A stretch of DNA of 64,000 nucleotides from Massospora cicadina (Eukaryota; Entomophthoromycota; Entomophthoromycetes; Entomophthorales; Entomophthoraceae). How positions within the stretch are numbered: position 1 is the stretch's first letter; each line of letters begins with the position of its first letter. Shown in pieces: positions 1 to 11,075 of this stretch. Both the position numbers and the translations under genes were made by a program. The stretch covers positions 147,627 to 211,626 of the forward strand of contig JAKSZP010009286.1 in NCBI GenBank assembly GCA_022478985.1, given 5' to 3'. A model generated the notes under the pieces. That model was given only the letters and a program-made list of their open reading frames with translations. It did not search any database and was not told the origin of the DNA.

Positions 1-1
1 G

Positions 2-216
2 TATCTGGCTTATGATAACAGTTGGGTCAAGGCTCAGGATTGCGCTAATTGCATGGAACTGGTCAAAGCATTTCATGAGTCCCATCTCAACGCTCACAGT
101 CCCCCCAAAAAAGTTGCAACGGTAATGGCGATCAAACTTCCCAAGGCTCATAAAAATGTGGCCCTTGTGCAGTTTCCCAGTGTTGGTGCCCTTCCTTTGC
201 AAAAAGGAGAGGGTAA
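2..216 (+). pseudogene. Chromodomain end of a Ty3/Gypsy polyprotein, cut by window edge
   Basis: Reading from base 2 gives the last part of an integrase chromodomain: an aromatic/acidic stretch followed by MELVKAFHESHLNAH, the helix typical of the domain end. The same arrangement occurs at 51030-51090 in Gypsy-E, so this is a second copy of that family. A chromodomain at the end of Gypsy integrase is known to direct insertion to marked chromatin. The frame stays open to 418, but that run is inside the LTR and is not protein. The purine-rich stretch at 201-216 is the likely polypurine tract. The rest of the element lies left of the window. Confidence 0.75.
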
Positions 217-1340
217 TGTAAGTTCAGGGGAACGCTCCCTGTGCATAGATCGGTCGCTCTTCCTGTTTCTGAGCAAAAAAGGGACGAAGAGGGCGGCTAC
301 ACCCCTCATCACCCAGGGTGACCTTACCCACATGGTAGATGAGCGCTGGGTAATGGCCTTCCCTCTTTATACCCCTCCCCTGTTACCTTCACTCACCCTG
401 GCCAAACTTGTTAGCTAGATTAAGGAAATCTGTGCCAAGAGTGCCAAAACTAAAGTAGACTGGTCCAAAACCAATGAAAATCAAGCCCAACAATCGGAAT
501 CCACATAGTCAAAAAGGGATGAAGATTGATTTATTGGCCGGAATCACCAACGGTTTTGATTTTCTCAGCAGTGCAATTGTCAAAACTAACCCCACTCGAA
601 ATTGTCAGGGAAGATCCCTGACGTACAGCTCCCATCTGGCAAATTTGGAGTTGTGGCTGATGCAGCGCTTTTTGACTGTACAAATGGCCCAGCGACTGAG
701 CACAGGCAGGTTGGGCATCCTGAACCCATTCCCAACCAATTGGGACCACCCTACGTGGGGTGGCCCTGGGAATTCCCATTGCTCGTCAGGCCAGATGCCG
801 TCATGCCAACCACCTAAAATGCAGTCAGGTCTCAGTTTGGGCGTTCAAGGTTAAACCAACAGTGACTCGGCCTGCCACCAGATCCATTAAATGTTGTTTC
901 CTATTGAGCTTATCTGCCCCCATCCCCAAATAATTCGCTGTTTAGGTCAAACTTGATGGACCCAATTCCTGCTTGTTCCCACATCAATCGACCACTATTT
1001 AATCATTTGCATTGCACTGAGAAAATTGTTGGTCGATTATCTTCCTTTGTTTTCCATTAAAAAATCCTTTCCCCCAGATTTTGTTTTTTTATGTTGAAAA
1101 ATAAACCGCCCTCTCTGACGGCACTCATACACCCCTAGGGGTTAATGGCCATATTCATCTGGAATTTCTTTATGTGCCTGTACAAGATTTTGGCTCATCG
1201 GCAGATATTGGTGAATCTCCTCTCTAGTTTAATATCCATTGTACCAGCAGCAGTGCCTTAGGCATTCTGGTTTGCCATTCAGGCGCTCCGGCACCTAGGC
1301 TGGCAGGCTGGTCTGATTCTAACTTGCTGTTTGCCTGACA
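217..1340 (+). repeat. 3' LTR of a Gypsy-E family element
   Basis: It begins TGTAAG right after a purine tract and ends CCTGACA. Start, middle and end align by eye with the two LTRs of Gypsy-E (from 40066 and 51189): the opening block, the shared end block (TGGCAGGCTGGTCT around 1300 and 52290) and the final CTGACA. Length 1124 bp against about 1145-1150 for the other two. Short frames within it are not genes. Confidence 0.8.
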
Positions 1341-1345
1341 GTGGG

Positions 1346-2083
1346 GACCAAAAACCTTTGCCAAGTCATAAGGATAAAAGAACTTAGATATTACCTCATC
1401 AGGCTGAGCACCTATCTTGTTGCACAGCTGATACGGCAGCTTCTTGTAAAAAGGGTACAAACCCCGCCCCTTGGGCTAAACTGGGGCCTTGAGGTGAGTC
1501 AGCACCTGCTGCGAATCCTAAGAGTCAGTTTGGGGCTCATCCTGCTTCTGCCAATCACCAACCATCACCACAGCATAAATCCCAGTTTGTGCTCAAGCCA
1601 TCTCAAATCTTGATTGACAAAGATACTGGGATGGTGACGGAGTACCCTATGCATGCTATGCCTAGCAACAAGATCCCAGATTTGGTTAACAGCACTCGCT
1701 TTTCATCCATAGCTTGCCACTCAGTGGTGTCCCCAAACACCATTAAATACCCAACTTCAGTTTACAATTCAATGCACGCTCCTGAAAAACCTCATACCTG
1801 TGGGTCAGGTGACTGTCAATGATCATTGCAACCTCTAATTCTAGGGGGATGGCTAACATGTAAATCAGGACAAGAAAAATATAAAATCAAAAACTAATAA
1901 TTATATTGACTTAATTTACTATCCAAAAATTGGGCCCACACCCATCACAAAATGGTTTCTGGTTCAAACAGAGACCCCAAGCATCACCCATGGTCCCTTC
2001 AGATTTAGTGTCAGGCGCTATGTTCAGACCATGTGGCGATCATAGAGCTGAACAAAAATAGTAATTTGGAAATTGTAAAAAAA
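1346..2083 (+). pseudogene. LINE-3, 5' portion: ORF1 tail and start of endonuclease
   Basis: A stop-free, Ser/Pro/Gln-rich frame runs about 1490-1820 and looks like the tail of a LINE ORF1. From about 1960 a degenerate frame (SDHVAIIELNKNSNLEI) aligns with the endonuclease of LINE-2 near 34685. The endonuclease resumes at 21148 beyond Gypsy-A. The join is supported by the 5-bp duplication CACAT on both sides of Gypsy-A. The 5' end of LINE-3 is missing, probably because the LTR ending at 1340 also landed in it. ORF1 identity is inference; the endonuclease assignment is firmer. Confidence 0.5.
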
Positions 2084-2088
2084 CACAT

Positions 2089-2640
2089 TGCTGAGATTCT
2101 GATATGACTGAAGGATAAGCCCTGAAGAGCTATGGTGAAATATTGAGATTCCGCTGACTAGGATGTTTATTTATGAGTATTTGAGCACCTTGAGATGAGG
2201 TGATATTGGTATATAATGGATTATTATTGGATCTCCTACAAGTAAGGTGATAAGGCAATGTTGACATCTGAAAAAAATAATTTAGATTTCCTTGAACTAA
2301 GAAGATAGAGAATTGAAGAATACCATCCAAAAATCAATGAGAATTGGCGGAATAGAATAATCTAAGCTAAGAGAATGGTATCATCTGAAGTCGCTGATAT
2401 ATAAGCGAGAGGGGGGCGATTGAAAGAGTAGTTGTTTATAGTATTGAGAGAGTGGAACAGCAGAGAGTCGCTGTATATATTAAATAGATAAAGTGTCATC
2501 AGGCAATTGCTCCTATTTTAATATATTTTCAATTGTGTTCAGGAGATCAACGATCCCCATATCATCTGTCCATTTTTCAGTGGGTTCAACCTGTGCAAAC
2601 CTTATGGCATATCCCAATGGTATCGCTTAAAATTATAACA
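2089..2640 (+). repeat. 5' LTR of Gypsy-A
   Basis: Starts TGCTGAGATTCTGATATGAC and ends ATTATAACA. It aligns over its whole length with the 3' LTR at 20594-21142, and the copies diverge exactly after the final CA. A TATA-like TATATAAG at 2398-2405 is kept in the other LTR at the same place and may be the promoter. A primer-binding candidate beginning TGGTACTCACTG follows at 2642. Confidence 0.9.
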
Positions 2641-2641
2641 G

Positions 2642-2659
2642 TGGTACTCACTGAAGAGG
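2642..2659 (+). other. Candidate tRNA primer-binding site of Gypsy-A
   Basis: TGGTACTCACTGAAGAGG begins one base after the 5' LTR. Starting with TGG, it could pair with a tRNA 3' end CCA. I did not identify the tRNA. Confidence 0.4.
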
Positions 2660-2701
2660 TCCAGAAATCAACAACTAAATAAAAAGCTCCAGTCACCGGC
2701 C

Positions 2702-4019
2702 ATGTCTCATAAGGCCTGCTTTGCTAAGGAATCTTCACAAAGCACTGAACCAGTTGAATATGAGGAACTTGGACTTGCTTATGATGTAGTGCTCAAAAAA
2801 CAGGAATAACTTCTTCAAGAGAAGAATGTTGTTATTCATCAGCTTGACAGCACATTTAGCCAAATGCAAATTCTGGGACAACAAAACAAGAAGCTCACTA
2901 ATTGATTAGATGACACCACCAAACGACTGCATTGTGTGGAGCAGAAATTGACTGGTACTGATAAGCCCCCTCATTGGGAAGAGGAATAATGACAGGTAGT
3001 GGCTCGCAAAGAATGATATGAGGAGAAATATGACGCCAGAAGGAGTTACTGCACCCAGAAAGGAAGCTCTGGATATGGTTATGAATCAGAAAGCCACTCC
3101 CTCAAGTGATAGTAGTGCTACCACAGAGGGCCATGCTACCTCCAAAGCAGCAGATATCCTGACCTCCACTGGACCAGCTCTTCATTGAGAGACTAGTTAT
3201 GGGTCTCAACCCATACCTCAGTATGCCACAAAAAGTTTCATCTATTAGTGGGAGTAGGAGGTCAATATCAAAAATCTTCCTCCGTTTGATCATAATGGGA
3301 ATATCCATGACTTCTTTAAATGTTTCGAGTTTGCAGCGGAAGGCGCCTCAAATCGGCATAAAGCTAAACTGTTGATATCTTCCTTGGATGTCAGGAGTAC
3401 CAGCCAAGTTACCTGTACCTTCCAAACAGCTCCATTACCTAACAAGAAGTGAAGAATACTGTGCTACAACTGTTTGGGGTACCTCAAAAGTGTAACAGCG
3501 AAAGGCAGAGTTCTTAAAATTGGTCCCATCATAACAAGACCCTCACAGAGTTCGCTGACCAATTTAAAGTGTAAGCTCACATGCTGATTGGGGAAGGCTA
3601 TTTAGTGAAAGCTGATATGTACATTGAAATGACCTCCACGGTAAAGCCATACCGTGAGCTTCACAATGTCATTTCTCCAATTTTGGATGATGACGCTCCC
3701 CTTCTCAAGATTTGCAGTTCTTGCACATATATCTACTAACTTCCCTATTCCCAGTATGGAGCGGAAACATACTGCCACCACTGGATCCTCTTATTTGGGT
3801 GAATACACTTGTCCTTCCCACATTCCGCCTAGCAACCCCTGGCCTTACTATAATTCCATGCCTCACCCTCAGCTGAATTACTCCCAACCGTTAAACTTCC
3901 GCCATGGACCCATTTACAAAAATTGTCAGCAACCCAACTGCTGACCTGGACCTATTTAAGCTGAATGTCAGCAATTGTTGTGGGATCCGCCGTCAGATGC
4001 CACAAATATTTCTCAAAAT
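2702..4019 (+). pseudogene. Gypsy-A gag, first part
   Basis: ATG at 2702 opens a frame with a Gln/Leu-rich coiled-coil-like segment, soon broken by stops (one near 2807). At about 3270-3400 a capsid-like stretch appears: an acidic Pro-Phe start, then NIHDFFKCFEFAAEGAS and AKLLISSLD, the usual look of a Retrotrans_gag domain. Several further stops and frameshifts follow. I do not see a CCHC zinc knuckle. Gag would form the virus-like particle. The region ends where an LTR from another family is inserted. Confidence 0.6.
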
Positions 4020-4623
4020 ATATAAAACTTACTTTAAAATAAAAATAAAAGTAATAATAAACGCCTTTTTTTAAAAGTTTTTTATTCTCTTATTATTTTT
4101 GTGGACAAGCCAGAAAAAGATCCCCTCTTTGATACTAGTATTTCATATTTAAACTAGTTCAAATATTGGGGCCATGGGAATTTAGGGCTATAGTATCAAA
4201 AAGCTTAGTCATCTGAATTAGGAAAGATAGGCTTTGGCCTATCAGAACGAGGGAAAATATTATGAGGCAAAACAAACCCGTGTGGTAGTGATTTGATAAA
4301 TTGCACCCAATCACTGGCAGGTAAAATATTCTCAACTCAGGAACTCTGCCACGCGTAAACAAGGGAGGGGTCCCCACTTAGGAAGTGGTATGGAATGAGA
4401 CGCAGCTGAGGGGGAACTATGTGATGGACACCCCAAATTCGGCTGAGGAGTCAGAGCTATCCAATTATCAGTTTTACCTTAATAAGCTGATTTTGATTAT
4501 AAAACATGTTTTCCCAATGGGTAGGGTTCCACCAAGAATGCACCAGGGTCTTTTGGCCGATGGTACTTATATCCTCATTAACAATAGTATTGTTAGAAGA
4601 TCGGACATGTAATTGGCTGATCA
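4020..4623 (-). repeat. Probable solo LTR of the Gypsy-G family inside Gypsy-A gag
   Basis: Sequence at 4180-4620 aligns piecewise with the Gypsy-G LTR at 62800-63265: a shared TAAATT...CCAATCA...AAAATATT block (4295-4335 against 62945-62985), GGACTCCCC-type blocks, and GGGTTCCAC...CAGGGTCTTTTGG (4525-4557 against 63174-63208). The right end near 4623 (ATGTAATTGGCTGATCA) matches the LTR end. The left boundary is uncertain in an AT-rich tract, and I found no clean 5-bp duplication. Confidence 0.5.
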
Positions 4624-4689
4624 TAGTGTTGGATTTGGGGACATTTTTACCTCCAACATTCTTTTTTGAAAGGTGAGAAGGAGAATGTT

Positions 4690-5190
4690 TGACAATCGTC
4701 AAACTGACCTGGCCATGGTTACGCCAAACGCCAACAAACTATTGACCTGGACCCTCTTATGAAAACCAAGGACGCAGCTCTTAAGGAGTTAATTTTAATG
4801 AGTGTGGTTGCCCTGGCCACCTGGCATGGAGTTGCCCTAGCTGCAATGTCCAGTCTGTGCAACAGGATCAATACTATCAGGGAAGAGATGGAGCAGAGTA
4901 GAGATGGAACTCTCTACCTCTGCTATCCCAACCCCAAAGATTCCTGAATCAATAGTAGCATATCCGCAGAAGTCCCTCAATATGTTGAAGAGATTTTATA
5001 CCAGAAATCAGTTCAAGGAGTGAATGTACTGACACAAGCACAAGCCAAGGACATGGCAAATGAAGGACCTCAGGAATAACTAGAGTCGTACGCCTGCCAA
5101 ATGTTTGATCAAGTTTCCTCAGACAAGATGGATCCAGCCGCAGATGCGCCAACTCAGAAAGGACTAAACGTCGCCCTTCTAGTATACGCC
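4690..5190 (+). pseudogene. Gypsy-A gag C-terminal or gag-protease linker remnant
   Basis: After the solo LTR a frame resumes with charged, Ala-rich sequence (KTKDAALKELILMSVVALA; NVLTQAQAKDMANEG). It lies just upstream of the protease and is broken by stops at about 4945 and 5078. I recognise no domain; position suggests gag C-terminus or a linker. Confidence 0.4.
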
Positions 5191-5191
5191 A

Positions 5192-5640
5192 TTGTTAAAG
5201 AATACCCCAAAGTTGGTAAAGGGATTATTAGTTTTTGAAAAGAGATCCCATAAATGTCATGTATTAAACAAACAATATTCTTCTATATCTGAGTGTACAT
5301 ATTGTGATATTTTTGCAGCAAAAAATAGAGTTCGCACTATAAATTATGCAGGCGCTCCAGTCAACATAGTTTCTACTATGTTGATGGAAAAGTTGACAAT
5401 AAAGCCTGTTGTGGACCATCAAATGGTGTATAATACCTCTGAAGCGGAAATCACGGTCTCTGTAGGATTGTACAGTGAGATACCTTTGCAGTTTGGGTCC
5501 ATTATTGTTGTAGCTCTGGCCTTAGTGCTACCCAACAGTAACTACGACCTGCTAATTAGAACTTTTTTCCTGTGACATTTTGGGGGCTGTTATTGATATG
5601 ACGGAGGAGACCTTTGAAATTTTGGGTAGTGGACCCTATT
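5192..5640 (+). pseudogene. Gypsy-A aspartic protease remnant
   Basis: In a 127-residue open frame, INYAGAPVNIVS stands where retroelement proteases have [Ile]-Asp-Thr-Gly-Ala; the catalytic Asp-Thr is replaced by Asn-Tyr. Further on, NYDLLIRTFFL matches the conserved C-terminal LLIG-type flap of the family. The product would cut the gag-pol polyprotein. Loss of the catalytic Asp means it is inactive. Confidence 0.6.
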
Positions 5641-5689
5641 TACTTTACCTCTAGCGGAGTGCCAAAGGATCTGGTGCACATGGGCCATA

Positions 5690-6075
5690 TCAATCTTGCA
5701 TATAGTGACGGAGTGATTCCAGTCCGCAATCATTGGCTAAAGAGCAAGATTCAGCACCTTTTTCATCAGATATACAAATACTAAGGGCTACCTCTCCGAA
5801 CTGCTGGGCCTATATCTATTCCTTCTGGACACCAAGTCATAGTGAACACAGAGTTAGAGATGGAAGTGCCAGCTGGGCTTTATGGGGAGGTCATTGGGTC
5901 CTATCAGCAAACGTGGCTTGAGCCTCACGTGGCTCCAAGGATTATACTCCCAGGCCATGTAGAGATCAAGGTTTTTTTAGTGAATATCCAGAATGAACCA
6001 ATGCAAATCTGCCAGCACCAAATGGTGGCATATTTACACTTGACCCCAATCAAGAAGGTCCTTCAGGTTCACAAG
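5690..6075 (+). pseudogene. Gypsy-A dUTPase-like domain
   Basis: Between protease and RT, a frame broken once near 5782 reads IPSGHQVIVNTELEMEVPAG, a Tyr-Gly pair, then IKVFLVNIQNEPMQI and HQMVAYLHLTPI. Spacing and pattern follow the trimeric dUTPase fold: Pro-x-Gly strand, Pro-x-Gly-x-Tyr-Gly, a Val-rich strand before Asn, and the final hydrophobic strand before Pro-Ile. dUTPase hydrolyses dUTP and limits uracil in new cDNA. The active-site Arg-Ser-Gly motif is not visible here. Gypsy-B has the same domain in the same place with a clearer motif 3. This is a fold-pattern call. Confidence 0.55.
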
Positions 6076-6229
6076 TTTCAATTCATTGGAAGAATTTGGT
6101 CTAACCATCAAGTCGCAGCTTGGCATAATGACAGTGGTATTGCAGGAGAATTTAATAGGGTTATTGGAAGAACAAACATATCAAGCAATAGCTTTATTTC
6201 AGAAGTATAGGGAATTTTTGCTGTCAATG

Positions 6230-7104
6230 GCCAGATTTTAATGTGCTCAGTGGGTGGTCCCAAAATTGGACACTTGGGATCATCCTCACATCAGGTCTTA
6301 GCCAATCCGCTGATTGAGGGAAGCTGAAGATGTTGTCACCAAGGAAATTGATAAGTTGCTGAAGCAAGGGATGCTCAAACCATCTAAGAGTCTGTGGGAT
6401 TCGCCCAGTTCTGATTGTAAAAAAGAAGGATGGTACCAACAGGGTAGTGATAGACTACTGGAAGCTCAACAGCATTACCAAGAATGATATATATCACTTG
6501 CCTTATATTGACGATTTGTTGGATCAGTTAGGAGGAGTTCGCTACTTCTCAGCAATGGATTTGATATCCAGTTATTAGCAAATTGAGTTGCTCACAGCGG
6601 AACAGGAGAAATGTGCCATAATCACATCCAAAGGCCTTTTCTAATCAACTCATATGCCACAAGGGCTGTGTAATGCCCCAGCTACGTTCCAACGTGCCAT
6701 GAGCACTATCCCTGGAGACCTGAAGCTGTTGTGTGTCCTTGTATGCCTCAATGATATCAAAGTTTTCTTAAAATTTTCCTGAGCACCTTGATCACTAGAA
6801 GCAGTATTCTGTCAGCTCGCTGAGACAAACATCAAGATAAAGCCTCAAAAATTTAACTTCTTCAAGGACTAGTTGGAATACCTGGGTTTTGTGGTAGACT
6901 CTAGGGGATGAAACCACAGCTGGTCAAGGTGGAGACCATCCAAAAACTGACTACACCTAATAGTAAGTGTGACATACAGGTATTTTTAGAAATGGTTAGC
7001 TACTACCGGCGCTTCATCTTTAACTTCAGCTGCATTGGAGGGCCACTATTTGAGTTGTTTAAAAAGGATGTCATGTTTCAGGATTCCAACCTGAATGATC
7101 AATT
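6230..7104 (+). pseudogene. Gypsy-A reverse transcriptase remnant
   Basis: Conserved RT blocks appear in order across several frames: KEIDKLLKQGMLKPS (6340-6385), a KKDGTNRVVIDY block (6420-6455), FSAMDL (about 6548), MPQGLCNAP (about 6654), and LNDIKVF near 6750 where the catalytic Tyr-x-Asp-Asp should be. The first Asp is Asn (CGAT to CAAT, a CpG transition). A SYYRRF connection block follows near 7000. Stops include TAG at about 6577. The domain ends at the Gypsy-B insertion; RNase H continues at 18876. Confidence 0.75.
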
Positions 7105-7533
7105 TGTATGTGTTGGATAACAGGAATCGATCCTGAACCAACAAAAAAGCCCAAACTTCAGTTGGGATTCAAACCCACACGATGAGACAAGCTCAATCAA
7201 ATTGACCAGGATAATTGGGCTATTTTGAATCCCATGATTGGTTTACATGATTAGATCTAGGCTTGAGCGGCTTACATCTGCCCCCAAAACACTTCCCCGC
7301 TTTCCCGTTTATGATTGAGATTATGCAAATAAACTTTACATTTTTTTCTCCCTTTTCACAATTTACAGAAAAATTGTATTTAATTAAAATTTGCCTCACC
7401 AGAATCAAAATTTGGATCAATAAGACTTTTGCCATAATAATCAATTAAGGTAAGTTTCCAACACCCTCAGGCTTTGGGTCAAATGGACCTCAAAACAACA
7501 AAGGATCTGAGATAACAACCTGAGATCCTGACA
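7105..7533 (+). repeat. 5' LTR of Gypsy-B
   Basis: From about 7110 it aligns continuously with 18450-18871: the GGGATTCAAACCCAC block near 7164, the TTTGCCTCACCAGAAT block near 7393, and the closing AACCTGAGATC...ACA. The opening retains TGT but lacks the next ~34 bp present in the 3' LTR. Confidence 0.8.
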
Positions 7534-7537
7534 AATC

Positions 7538-7555
7538 TGGTGCCCCCTGCCAGGC
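7538..7555 (+). other. Candidate tRNA primer-binding site of Gypsy-B
   Basis: TGGTGCCCCCTGCCAGGC starts four bases after the 5' LTR. It has the TGG start and GC-rich form of a tRNA acceptor complement. The priming tRNA was not identified. Confidence 0.5.
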
Positions 7556-7607
7556 TACACCCTGAGTTCTTGGTGAATAACTATAAACATAAACAACAAA
7601 AGCCTAT

Positions 7608-8162
7608 ATGGATAAAAAAGATATGTTTCGAAAAAAATCCTTAGATCATGAAGCCGCCCATCTTAGTGACTGGGCAACCCTATCTGCTTTATTACGTGGG
7701 TTGGAGCAAAGAGTGCTCACCTCCAAAAAACATCAACTTGACCTCCAAACCTCTAATACTGCCTTAAAAATGAAGTATGTTGATTAAACCAACTCATCGC
7801 CATAAAGTGGCTTTCAGTGCTGCTCATGAATGAGTAGATTTAATAGCTGATGATCTTAAAGATCTGCGGCTACAGGTAGATGCGCTTCAACCTCAAGCAT
7901 ATTTCAGAGATAACGCCTCTACATCAGAGGAAAGCGCTGTCCCCATATTAATTCATGTCATTTGTCCTCTAACCACCCAGGTGGTACATTTAAGCCTTCG
8001 TTCAAAGAAAATCATGTCTCTGAGGAGGGAAGTATCTTCTCTTTCTTATAAATCTATGAAAGCTCTATGGAGGAAGCGACTGATCATCAACGACTTAAGC
8101 ATCTGACTAACGGTCTTAGCCATATGGCTCAAGACATTATGGCCCCCCATCTGATGCATTTC
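7608..8162 (+). pseudogene. Gypsy-B gag, first part
   Basis: ATG at 7608 (MDKKDMFRKKSLDHEAAHLS) opens a clean frame of about 59 codons with charged, heptad-like Leu spacing, ending at a stop near 7785. A shifted frame continues with LKDLRLQVDALQPQAYFRD and later KIMSLRREVSSLSY, again coiled-coil in character. It is cut at 8162 by Gypsy-C; gag resumes at 14090 in the capsid region. Confidence 0.6.
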
Positions 8163-9011
8163 TGTTATGTTCAAATGACATCATAGTGGGGACCAACCCT
8201 AAGGATAAAGCTGGGCACCAGGAGGCCCAGAAGGTGAAGCTGCAGGCCCTCCCTGACCTCAGGCATACACTAGACCAACATTGGGTACAGGCTAAATATG
8301 CCCAGGTTGATACTAGCGAGGTAGCAAATGAACAGCCCCTTACGTCGGCCCAGGCATTAAATGGATGGTTTACCAAATAAACGTTGATGGTTCCATTTGG
8401 TTAGTCGAGGAATGGGGTTTCAAAACCTGTGCCATTCACAAAACAATGCATTCAGGTATAATCCAACTTCAATCAATTACTTAAGTGAAGTCAGATTCAG
8501 CATATTTGATCAATTTGGATGGAAGTGTCTGCCTATTGATGGGTCAGTGCTTGGGCCCACTTCAGCATACCCTTTATTCCCCCCATAGTTTAATTATGTT
8601 TCCCATAACCAACACTCCTTGTTGGTCGACTTCCCAATAAAATTTACCCCGTTTTCCCATTTTATTAACATGCTATTCTAAATGATCCTGTGCGTGGACC
8701 CTTTCAAGGAGGTCTTGCACTACCTTAACAACCATATTATATATACAATTAGACTTTCACCTAGTGCACCATTTGTTAGCCTAGGTTCCCTCCAACCTGG
8801 TAAGCTTACCATTTCTTCCTTAGTGCACCGCGTCATTTTTGGTTGGATTCTAACTTTAATAATTGCTCGCTTTTGCTTGAGTTATTATTGTTCCAGCACC
8901 CTCTGCTGGGCAATAGTAACTTTTATTATAACGGCTGTTTTCCTTGCGTTGGCTCTGTGCACCAAGCACCACCATTCTGATAACAGGAGAGATACAGACA
9001 CTCTCCTTACA
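8163..9011 (+). repeat. 5' LTR of Gypsy-C
   Basis: Begins TGTTATGTTCAAATGACATC and ends CTCTCCTTACA. It aligns end to end with 13247-14089. Both LTRs hold an open frame (8682-9071 and 13793-14143) with a Leu/Ile/Phe-rich stretch, but the whole LTR is equally conserved, so this is not evidence for a gene. Many differences between the copies are CG against CA or TG. Confidence 0.92.
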
Positions 9012-9694
9012 TTAGTCGACCAAACTCTTAAATCTATGTTCACAAACTTTTTCCATGTGCAACTTTTCTGAAGTGGAAACAGGGGGCGCTGGCTGTGGGC
9101 TTTGGCTGTTGTTAGCTGCACTGCTGTTTCCTCTTTTTCCCAAGATTGGAGCAACTCGTCATTATTATGGTTGCCTCCAACTGGAAAGTATCCACCATTC
9201 ATGCTCGTACCTGGTAGATATGGATGCTTCAAGGTCTGACAGTCGGGATTCCCCTACTTTCCTCCAAAATTATCAATTCCAAATTAAATAGATGAGTTTT
9301 TTTTACTGCGCGTTCAGCCAATGCTGGCGAATTGGCGCAGATGGGCCTGGGGGTGTTGGCCTTGGATAACATTGGGCATTCCGTTGCTGTTCAAGGGTAG
9401 GGTCATTCACGTCTAAAAATGTATCTTTAATGAAAACCTGGTCTCTACCTCTGAACCCTTTATTAGCTCATATGGCCTGGATGAGGACCCTATTCCGGTA
9501 TATCAGATTACTCTAAAAACCCAAGTTTGACTCCTACCATGATCCGGGGCACTCAGGAAGTGGAAAAGGAACTTTGTCTTAAATATAATCATGTATATGC
9601 ACCTGCAGAAGGTGTTGTAGGATATGTGGCCTCAGTAGTAAGAGTGGCCCCCTATCCCTCCCCATTCTAGGATTCCAAAACATACCCTTATGGT
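9012..9694 (+). other. Gypsy-C leader with no recognisable gag
   Basis: Between the 5' LTR and the protease there are only short, broken frames. I see no capsid motif or zinc knuckle. Either gag was deleted or it has decayed beyond reading. The last 150 bases have a short frame leading toward the protease. Confidence 0.5.
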
Positions 9695-9910
9695 TTGCTC
9701 AAGCCAGAAGAATTTTTTTGTGAGGTGGTGGCGTTGTCTGCTTTTAATAAATCCCATTCTGGATACTTCTTATTGACCGCTATTCTCACATCTCCTTTGA
9801 CGAAGATCAGCACAACTGTTTTAGTGGATACTGGGGCCTCTAATAATTTTATTGAACAATACCTTGCTGACTACCTTGGAGTTGAGTTACTCGCCAGGTG
9901 GTATGGTTAG
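9695..9910 (+). pseudogene. Gypsy-C aspartic protease
   Basis: TVLVDTGASNNFIEQYLADY is a textbook retroelement protease active site (Asp-Thr-Gly-Ala-Ser) in a 71-residue open frame. The frame stops soon after, so the C-terminal half is broken. The enzyme would process the polyprotein. Confidence 0.8.
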
Positions 9911-10239
9911 AGGTAGCTTCTAAGGTATCCCTGCGCTGAACGTCATGGGGTTGGTGGACTACCAGGTGGGCGCCTATCTTCTGTCCGACCATTTTCAAGC
10001 TATCAGGAACCTCTTGTTCCCCAGTTATTTTGGGTGTAGAGTGGTGAAAAAAGTTTGACGTCAGGAATAATTTAAAAAAGAAGACACTCTATCCTTGTCT
10101 TTGTCCAATGGTCACAACTTGATTGTTTCTTTGTCATAGGATAACGTCCAGGGCAAATTACCTCATTGGCCCAATATTACCTCTCATAATCTTGCCCCTT
10201 TGCTGAAGCCCTCTGTGGAGGTTCCCCTACCGTCCTGTT

Positions 10240-11075
10240 TGGAGGGGTTGGAATCTTCTTTTGATGCAGCATCCGCTATCACACTACCCAATTATTCCGA
10301 GTTTGATTGTGAGTTCAAGCTCACTGTGGATCTGGTGCATATATCTTTACCAATTACCCATTGACTGTTATGGAGGAAGAAGCATTATATATGCGGGTTA
10401 GGAGCAGTTAGCCAAAGGTGCGAGTTTTCAGCGTACCTCCCCTGTTTGCTCCACACTTCTCTTTGTTGAGAAGGCTGATGGTACTCTACGCCCCTGCGTA
10501 GACTATGGGAACCTCAATTACGTTACTGTAACAGACCTCCATCCCATAACTTTGTATTTTCATATTGCACGCTATGTTAGAAGGCGAAGGTCTTCTTCAA
10601 GCTGGATTGTCTCAATGCGTTCAATATGATCTGGATTAAAAAGGGACAAGAGTAGTTAACCGCATTCCATACCAGAAAAGGGATCTTCCAGTTTCGGGTT
10701 ATGCCCTTTGGGCTTAAGAATGCCCCTGCTATCTTTCAACGCCGCATTGATGCAGTGTTGGGGGACTTGATGGGGTATGCGCTGTTGCCTATATGGATGA
10801 TATCCTGGTGTTTTCCCCTGATCAGGAGTCCCATACATTAGACCTTCAGCAAGTGAGAAGAGGTTAAGGGCAGTCAGCCTTAAGCTAAAGATTACCAAGT
10901 GTAAATTTTTCAATTCCTAGGTCACTTTTTCTGGGCAACGTCATGTTTGACCAAGGACATATGTTAACTCCAGACAAGGAGAAGTCAATTCTTGAGTGTC
11001 CCGCCCCTACCCCAGTTAAGGAATTGAGGAGCTTTTTGGGGACATGTACGTTCCTCAAGAAGTTCACGCCCAATC
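10240..11075 (+). pseudogene. Gypsy-C reverse transcriptase
   Basis: Blocks in order: an RT lead-in near 10370, FVEKADGTLRPCVDYGNLN (about 10464-10520), DLHPI, MPFGLKNAP (about 10700) and VAYMDDILVF with the catalytic Tyr-Met-Asp-Asp at 10790-10801, intact. A connection segment with LGHFF-type sequence follows near 10918. At least three frame changes break it. It is the only Gypsy copy here that keeps both catalytic Asp codons; that codon (ATGGAT) has no CpG. Confidence 0.8.

Noticed and set aside
53..418. 121-codon open frame as a host gene
   Set aside because: It is the end of the Gypsy chromodomain read through the purine tract into the LTR.
4020..4110. AT-rich imperfect foldback as a MITE
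   Set aside because: It is low-complexity A/T sequence with no duplication, and is more simply part of the solo LTR.
8682..9071. 129-codon hydrophobic frame, repeated at 13793-14143, as a possible membrane protein
   Set aside because: Both copies lie inside the Gypsy-C LTRs, which are conserved over their whole length. Codon-level selection cannot be inferred.
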